Below are positions 59,823 to 64,000 of a DNA stretch of 64,000 nt, in pieces. Origin of the DNA: Cytospora piceicola (lineage: Eukaryota; Ascomycota; Sordariomycetes; Diaporthales; Cytosporaceae); NCBI GenBank assembly GCA_023375675.1, contig JALQBC010000027.1, positions 310,001 through 374,000 of the forward strand. Direction: 5' to 3'. The translations under genes and the position numbers were made by a program. Each line of letters begins with the position of its first letter. Position 1 is the first letter of the stretch. Under the pieces are notes generated by a model that ran no database searches, was not told the origin of the DNA, and was given only the letters and a program-made list of their open reading frames with translations.

Positions 59823-60395
59823 ATGCATTACAACACCGAGCTGCGGCCTCTGGGCGCAAGAGCCTCCCACAGTACCCGACAGCCTGGGTCGAAGCAGGCC
59901 ATCGGGGTCCTTCACCAACCCGGCTCCGAACGGCAGCACACTCCTGAAGTCACCAAAATCTGCGTCCTCACAGGGGGGAGGCCAAACATCATCACCATCC
60001 CACGACCGCAGCCACCCCCGAGCCCGCGCCCTCGTCCGCGCCCCGGCCCCGTCGCCCCTGGCCCACCGCCAGGAAACCCGACCCCACCGCCCACGCCGCG
60101 GAGACCTGCCCACGGCCGGATTGTGGACTCGGGCGGCAGCAGCACCTGCGGGGGTGGCTCCAGCGCGCCCGCCGGTGTGGCATGCCCGCGCCCTCAGCCT
60201 CCCCCCAGTCCCCGTCCCCGTCCCCGTCCCGGACCCGTCACCCCCGGGCCGCCCCCGGGGGTGCCGACCCCGCCGCCTACGCCGCGGCGCCCTGCTGCGG
60301 CGGGTGTGATGGTCTCTCCTGCGTTGGGGGACATCGGGCTGTCCTCGTGGACTGGGGGACTTCTTGGGTTTTTGCGGGGAGTGTTGATAATTTGA
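59823..60395 (+). CDS. proline-rich repeat protein, hypothetical
   Basis: Open frame of 190 residues with two copies of a 37-residue unit (PRPQPPPSPRPRPRPGPV.. to PTPPPTPRRPA) at 60000-60110 and 60186-60296, joined by a Gly/Ser/Cys linker. Codon by codon the units differ at 22 synonymous but only 2 replacement positions, so this frame has been kept by selection, while the long reverse-strand frames here have not. A TATA-like box sits about 25 bp upstream of the ATG. The N-terminus lacks a signal peptide as drawn; an intron ending at CCTCACAG (near 59975) could supply another N-terminus, so the ends are uncertain. Such runs are seen in wall-linked or SH3/WW-binding proteins; function unknown. 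Confidence 0.6.
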   Translation: MHYNTELRPLGARASHSTRQPGSKQAIGVLHQPGSERQHTPEVTKICVLTGGRPNIITIPRPQPPPSPRPRPRPGPVAPGPPPGNPTPPPTPRRPAHGRIVDSGGSSTCGGGSSAPAGVACPRPQPPPSPRPRPRPGPVTPGPPPGVPTPPPTPRRPAAAGVMVSPALGDIGLSSWTGGLLGFLRGVLII

Positions 60396-61402
60396 TCCTC
60401 TTCGGGGGGGGGGTAGGCGGATTGTCGTGGTGATATGAAAAGTTTCGAGAACACCCCACAGACTGCAACTGTCCCCTGAATCGGGCATGCTTGGTTTCGA
60501 CGGATTTGGGCAGGCACACAGCAACGAATTCGACGTGGAGAAAGACTTCCGATCCCTGTTCTGATATTGTTTCAACTGCATTTAGTTGCGTTCTGCACTG
60601 GGTTTTTATTCGCTCTCTACTGGCCACGGGAGCAGTTGGTGCTCCGCCGCTCCCTTTGTTGGTCCTTCCCTTGATTTTGATTATACTGGGTAGTGTTTCG
60701 GGTATCATATCTCTCACCCTCTCTCTCTTGGTCTTTTTTTTTACGTTTACTTTTCTTCCTTCCTTACATATGTGTGGAGGCGCTGGGCACATTATGGGCA
60801 GACATTACGGTGGCAATGGTATGATGGATGGAGGAAAAGCAAGGCTGCTTGGGCATTTATGGGGCGCAAATTGGAAGGGATGGACATTCTTTTTTGGGCA
60901 AATCAAGATATCTTAGAGAATAGACACGGCTCACGCCAAATTCCAGCGAAATTTCACAAACAGATGGCGAACAAATGCGAGATTAGACCTCCATTCAGGC
61001 CCGTCAAAGTGATCGATCTTGCGCCTGGGCGAACCAATAGCCCCTAGATGACAAAAATCGGAAATATCTGTGCGAGGAACAATGTGTCGTGTTATGTTAG
61101 CGGTAGCCAAAAGGCAAATCACCAAGAATTAATGGGTAGACGAGCCAGCAGCTGATGCTGACATTATGGATACTTGCCCTCCAACTTCGACAAGACTAAC
61201 CATCTGGCCCATATGAACATACATGCGAGTGATGGTCTGGAGAGTTGGTATTGTTCTTACACAGGCAGTATTGCCTCACATCGTTTAGTCGTAACAATGA
61301 TATCGTTATAACACACGCACACAGTCCTAAGAATCCCCACCGTTCCTGCAATTTGTACAGAAGCAGCTTGGAGGTATAGCCCCCAGAACGGCCTTCTCAC
61401 AT
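60396..61402. other. convergent spacer, no supported gene
   Basis: Includes a pyrimidine-rich tract (about 60715-60770). No recognisable coding sequence. Confidence 0.5.
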
Positions 61403-64000
61403 TCAGTCCAAGTCATCCTCCATCTCCTTGAACGTATTCCTCTCCCTGGGAGGCTTCCTCCCGCCCTTGGTCCTCCTCTCGGGCCTCTGCCCCACTATGC
61501 CCTTACGCCTACCCGACAGCACGCCCTTGTCATCATAGTTCATCTCCACGACCTTCGGCCGCCCCTTCTTCCCGCTCATGGCCGCCCTCGTCGCGCGGAT
61601 CCCTCCGTCCTGGGGCACCGGGACGCCCTCGACGACGCCCTTGCCGAGCCGCACCGTCCGCCGCACCCGGGTCTTGGCGCCCAGCGCCCAGAGGTCACCC
61701 CACCGCGCCTTGCGCGCGTCGTGGTACGCCTGGTTGCTGAAGCTTCGCGGGATCGTCCACCGCTCGATGGAGCCGGCCGGCGTGCACAGGTCGAGCGTCA
61801 CGTGGCCCTTGCGCTTGAGCGGCGGCATGATGTTGCGCGGGAGGGAGAGGGGGTGGGGCCGCTCCGGGCTGTCGGCGGCGACGTCCTCGTACCCGGCGAA
61901 GGCCCGGTCCGTGGCCTCTCGGCCTTGGCGGATGGAGTTGGCGTCGAGGACGTCGGCGCCGTCTGAGGTGGTGGATGAGGTTGGCGTGCCGCGGCGCGCG
62001 GCGATGTAGCTGAAGTTGATGTCCTCGTGGTTACGGTGCTTTGCTTCGAGGATCCTTTGTAGGAATGGGGGTCGGATGAAGCGTTGGCTAAAGTGGCAGA
62101 AATCCTTGCGCCCGGGACTGACTCCTGGAGTCAAGTACATGGGGCACTTGGAGTGGTTGGTGCACGGTGCCACGATCATTCCAGGCTCACGAACCCTCCC
62201 AGCTTCCTTCTCGGTGGTTTCGGCAGCAGGCTCTGCAGTAGGCGGGATGATGAACTGGTTCAGCAGCCTGTCCCGCACATCGGCGACAGCCTCAAATCCC
62301 CTCGGGTGACCCTTTTCTAGCACAATTAGGACACCGCCGTTGGGAGACAACATGGACCAGAGGTTATCGAGGATCTCCCTCCTCCGCCATTCTTTGTCAA
62401 GAGGCACCAGGAGATGTGTCGCGATGATGACATCGTAGACCTTCCGTTTCTGCGGAACCTCGGGGGCATCGAGTTGCTTCTCTGTGTTGTCAACGGAGTG
62501 CACATAGTTGGGCAGCCGAGGCAGGAACTGCGTATTCTCCAAGAACTCCGATAGTCTGTGGCGGAGCTGGTTCGAGCCCACGATGACCGACCTTTTACCG
62601 GCCGGTAGGTAGCCAGTGACTTCGTTGTTGTCGACCATGGTATCCCACTCTGCCTGGGCCACGCTCTGCCACGCTGAGAGACCAGCGCCACCTGCGCCAT
62701 GGTCGAGGATACGAGGGCCTTCGCCGTCTGCGTCCTTCCGCTTGAGCAGACCGCGCAGCCACTCCGGGCCGAGACGTTTCCGCACCTCGACCAAGGTGCT
62801 TAGGGCTGAAGCGTATATTCCAGGTAGAGCAGTCGCTATGAAAGCATCCGCGTCGATCTCGGACATTCGATGGTGTCCCGCCTCCAAACCGAGACCCTTC
62901 TGTGGGATGTTCCTGCTAGATTGAGGGGTGGCCGGAGAGTGCGGAAGGCCTGGACCACCGAAGTTCTTTTCGGCGGCAGCCCGGATATGTTTTGTGTCCG
63001 TTCTCCTCAAAAGTTGTGTGATGGGTTCGATAAATTCTGCCCTTGGCAGATGTATCGTGCTTGGTGCTGTCCTGAACTGGCCCTCCGTCGTATATTGGTG
63101 CAGCCGAGGGCCCTCGTGCCCTGGATACCAGCTCGCGAATTCAGCATCCACCTCTGTGTCTTCCTCCTCCTTTGGCTCTTCTTCCTCGTATTCCTCTGGT
63201 TCTTCCTCCTCTTGGTATTCATCCTCCTCTGGTAGTAAAGCCTCCTCCTCTGCTGCATCCGCTTCTTCTGCCGCTGCAATTGCCGCATCCTGTAACGCCT
63301 CCTGTAATGCCACTATCCTACCAGCTTCAAAGTCCTGCTGAAGCTGTAGTAAGGCGTTGTACTCCCGTGGGTTACTGGCATTCGCCTCGATGAAGCCCAT
63401 TTGCGCGTCGCTCGGCGGCCGCGCTACCAGCAGTTCCTCTTCTGTTGACACCGTCTCGCCGTCTCCGACTATGGTCGACATAGCCGGTGCTGTGTATTCC
63501 ACCTCTTCCAGCGCGCCCTCCCTAGTCTCCCGGAGCAGCACATTTCTAAGAGCATTTCCAACGTCTGCCTCCTCTGCCTCTCCAAAAGATCCAAAGCCAA
63601 CATCTTCTGGCCTTGTGGGTCGTAATGGAGCTCCGTAAAGTCTCTCGTATACTTTGTATTCTTGCTCGGATAGGTAGCCCAGTGGCAGTGTGTCGCCAAA
63701 CATGCGCTTTGCCTGCCGAACTATTGTTTCGGGATCGTCGTTTGGTGGCAGCTCATTCTCTGGGACTTCCACCAGTTCGTCTGGGAGCTGGCCAGTCTGT
63801 GCCTCGTCTGTCGCGTTTTCTGTCTGTTCCTCTCGTAATTTCCTCGAACTTGTCGACATGAAGCGCGCATCGTTCTTTCTGGGGCGCAACCTTGTTCTGG
63901 AGATGGATTCTCGTGTGGATCGGGCTGTCGCAGGGCTGATCTCAGCGATGGAATGCACATAGACCTTCAGAATCTGCGCCGTGCATTGCGGGCAAGCACT
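61403..64000 (-). CDS. RSM22: mitochondrial ribosome assembly protein Rsm22 (partial at window edge)
   Basis: Methyltransferase-like protein (METTL17 family) needed for mitochondrial small-subunit assembly. The frame stays open to the right edge: codons before 63958 read SACPQC..QILKVYVHSIAEIS, so the true start lies outside the window. About 851 residues follow. There is an acidic spacer (about residues 240-290), the S-adenosylmethionine motif RILDHGAGGAGLSAW (about 412-426) and YDVIIATHLLVPL (about 505-517). The iron-sulphur Cys motif is CTNHSKCPMY and FCHFSQRFIRPPFLQR (about 597-635), and a basic C-terminus (KGRPKV, GGRKPPRERN) follows. The mitochondrial leader must be upstream. Longer than yeast Rsm22, as is usual in filamentous fungi because of the acidic insert. 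Confidence 0.9.
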   Translation of the reverse strand, partial: SACPQCTAQILKVYVHSIAEISPATARSTRESISRTRLRPRKNDARFMSTSSRKLREEQTENATDEAQTGQLPDELVEVPENELPPNDDPETIVRQAKRMFGDTLPLGYLSEQEYKVYERLYGAPLRPTRPEDVGFGSFGEAEEADVGNALRNVLLRETREGALEEVEYTAPAMSTIVGDGETVSTEEELLVARPPSDAQMGFIEANASNPREYNALLQLQQDFEAGRIVALQEALQDAAIAAAEEADAAEEEALLPEEDEYQEEEEPEEYEEEEPKEEEDTEVDAEFASWYPGHEGPRLHQYTTEGQFRTAPSTIHLPRAEFIEPITQLLRRTDTKHIRAAAEKNFGGPGLPHSPATPQSSRNIPQKGLGLEAGHHRMSEIDADAFIATALPGIYASALSTLVEVRKRLGPEWLRGLLKRKDADGEGPRILDHGAGGAGLSAWQSVAQAEWDTMVDNNEVTGYLPAGKRSVIVGSNQLRHRLSEFLENTQFLPRLPNYVHSVDNTEKQLDAPEVPQKRKVYDVIIATHLLVPLDKEWRRREILDNLWSMLSPNGGVLIVLEKGHPRGFEAVADVRDRLLNQFIIPPTAEPAAETTEKEAGRVREPGMIVAPCTNHSKCPMYLTPGVSPGRKDFCHFSQRFIRPPFLQRILEAKHRNHEDINFSYIAARRGTPTSSTTSDGADVLDANSIRQGREATDRAFAGYEDVAADSPERPHPLSLPRNIMPPLKRKGHVTLDLCTPAGSIERWTIPRSFSNQAYHDARKARWGDLWALGAKTRVRRTVRLGKGVVEGVPVPQDGGIRATRAAMSGKKGRPKVVEMNYDDKGVLSGRRKGIVGQRPERRTKGGRKPPRERNTFKEMEDDLD

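Noticed and set aside
59350..60309. Frame of 319 codons overlapping the proline-rich gene
   Set aside because: It starts with GTG, has no domain, and does not share the frame in which the two repeats are conserved.

Overview
The window is nuclear DNA of a filamentous ascomycete (Pezizomycotina, most likely a Sordariomycete). The reasons are the gene models, which have one to several short GT-AG introns of about 50-90 bp, the gene content (D-arabinono-lactone oxidase, GH55 glucanase, Pth11/rhodopsin-type membrane protein, SUR7/PalI protein, Rsm22), and a 7 kb AT-rich block with the CpA loss typical of repeat-induced point mutation (RIP). No rRNA, tRNA, CRISPR or prokaryotic signal was seen.

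Layout. 0-24 kb holds ordinary single genes with wide spacers: an ALO1-type oxidase (-), a SRPBCC protein (+), a two-exon Dabb protein (-), a serine-rich secreted repeat protein (+), a five-exon secreted phosphoesterase (+), a SWIM/RING protein (-), a SUR7-like membrane protein (+), a type II membrane protein with an expansin-like fold (+), and the broken remains of a zinc alcohol dehydrogenase (-). 24.7-31.9 kb is one RIP-destroyed DNA transposon with 121-bp terminal inverted repeats. 32-42 kb carries a phospholipase B, an alpha/beta hydrolase, a four-exon conserved fungal protein with a GC-AG intron, a SET-domain protein and a rhodopsin-fold membrane protein. 43-52 kb has a diverged repeat family, a multi-exon MFS transporter of the allantoate-permease type, a 100-residue small protein and a GH55 exo-beta-1,3-glucanase. 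55-64 kb has an RNPS1-like SR protein, a proline-rich repeat gene and Rsm22, which runs off the right edge.

The genes do not form an obvious cluster or pathway. Several are secreted or membrane proteins (phosphoesterase, phospholipase B, GH55, serine-rich protein, SUR7-like, Pth11-like, MFS), while ALO1, Rsm22, RNPS1-like and the SET protein are housekeeping.

The most interesting signals are: (1) two neighbouring introns of the phosphoesterase gene that are homologous to each other (158 and 159 nt, about three quarters identical) and share a long internal hairpin, as expected of introner-like elements; (2) the RIP-ruined TIR transposon, whose 121-bp ends are much better preserved than its interior, with an 8-bp candidate target duplication at equal distance on both sides; (3) a proline-rich ORF whose two internal 37-codon repeats differ by 22 synonymous but only 2 replacement codons, which argues that it is a real gene; (4) a palindrome TACCTAGGTA recurring in spacers, twice about 240 bp upstream of a start codon; (5) a repeat family at 0.3 and 43 kb with a 47-bp piece of MFS coding sequence lodged between two copies.
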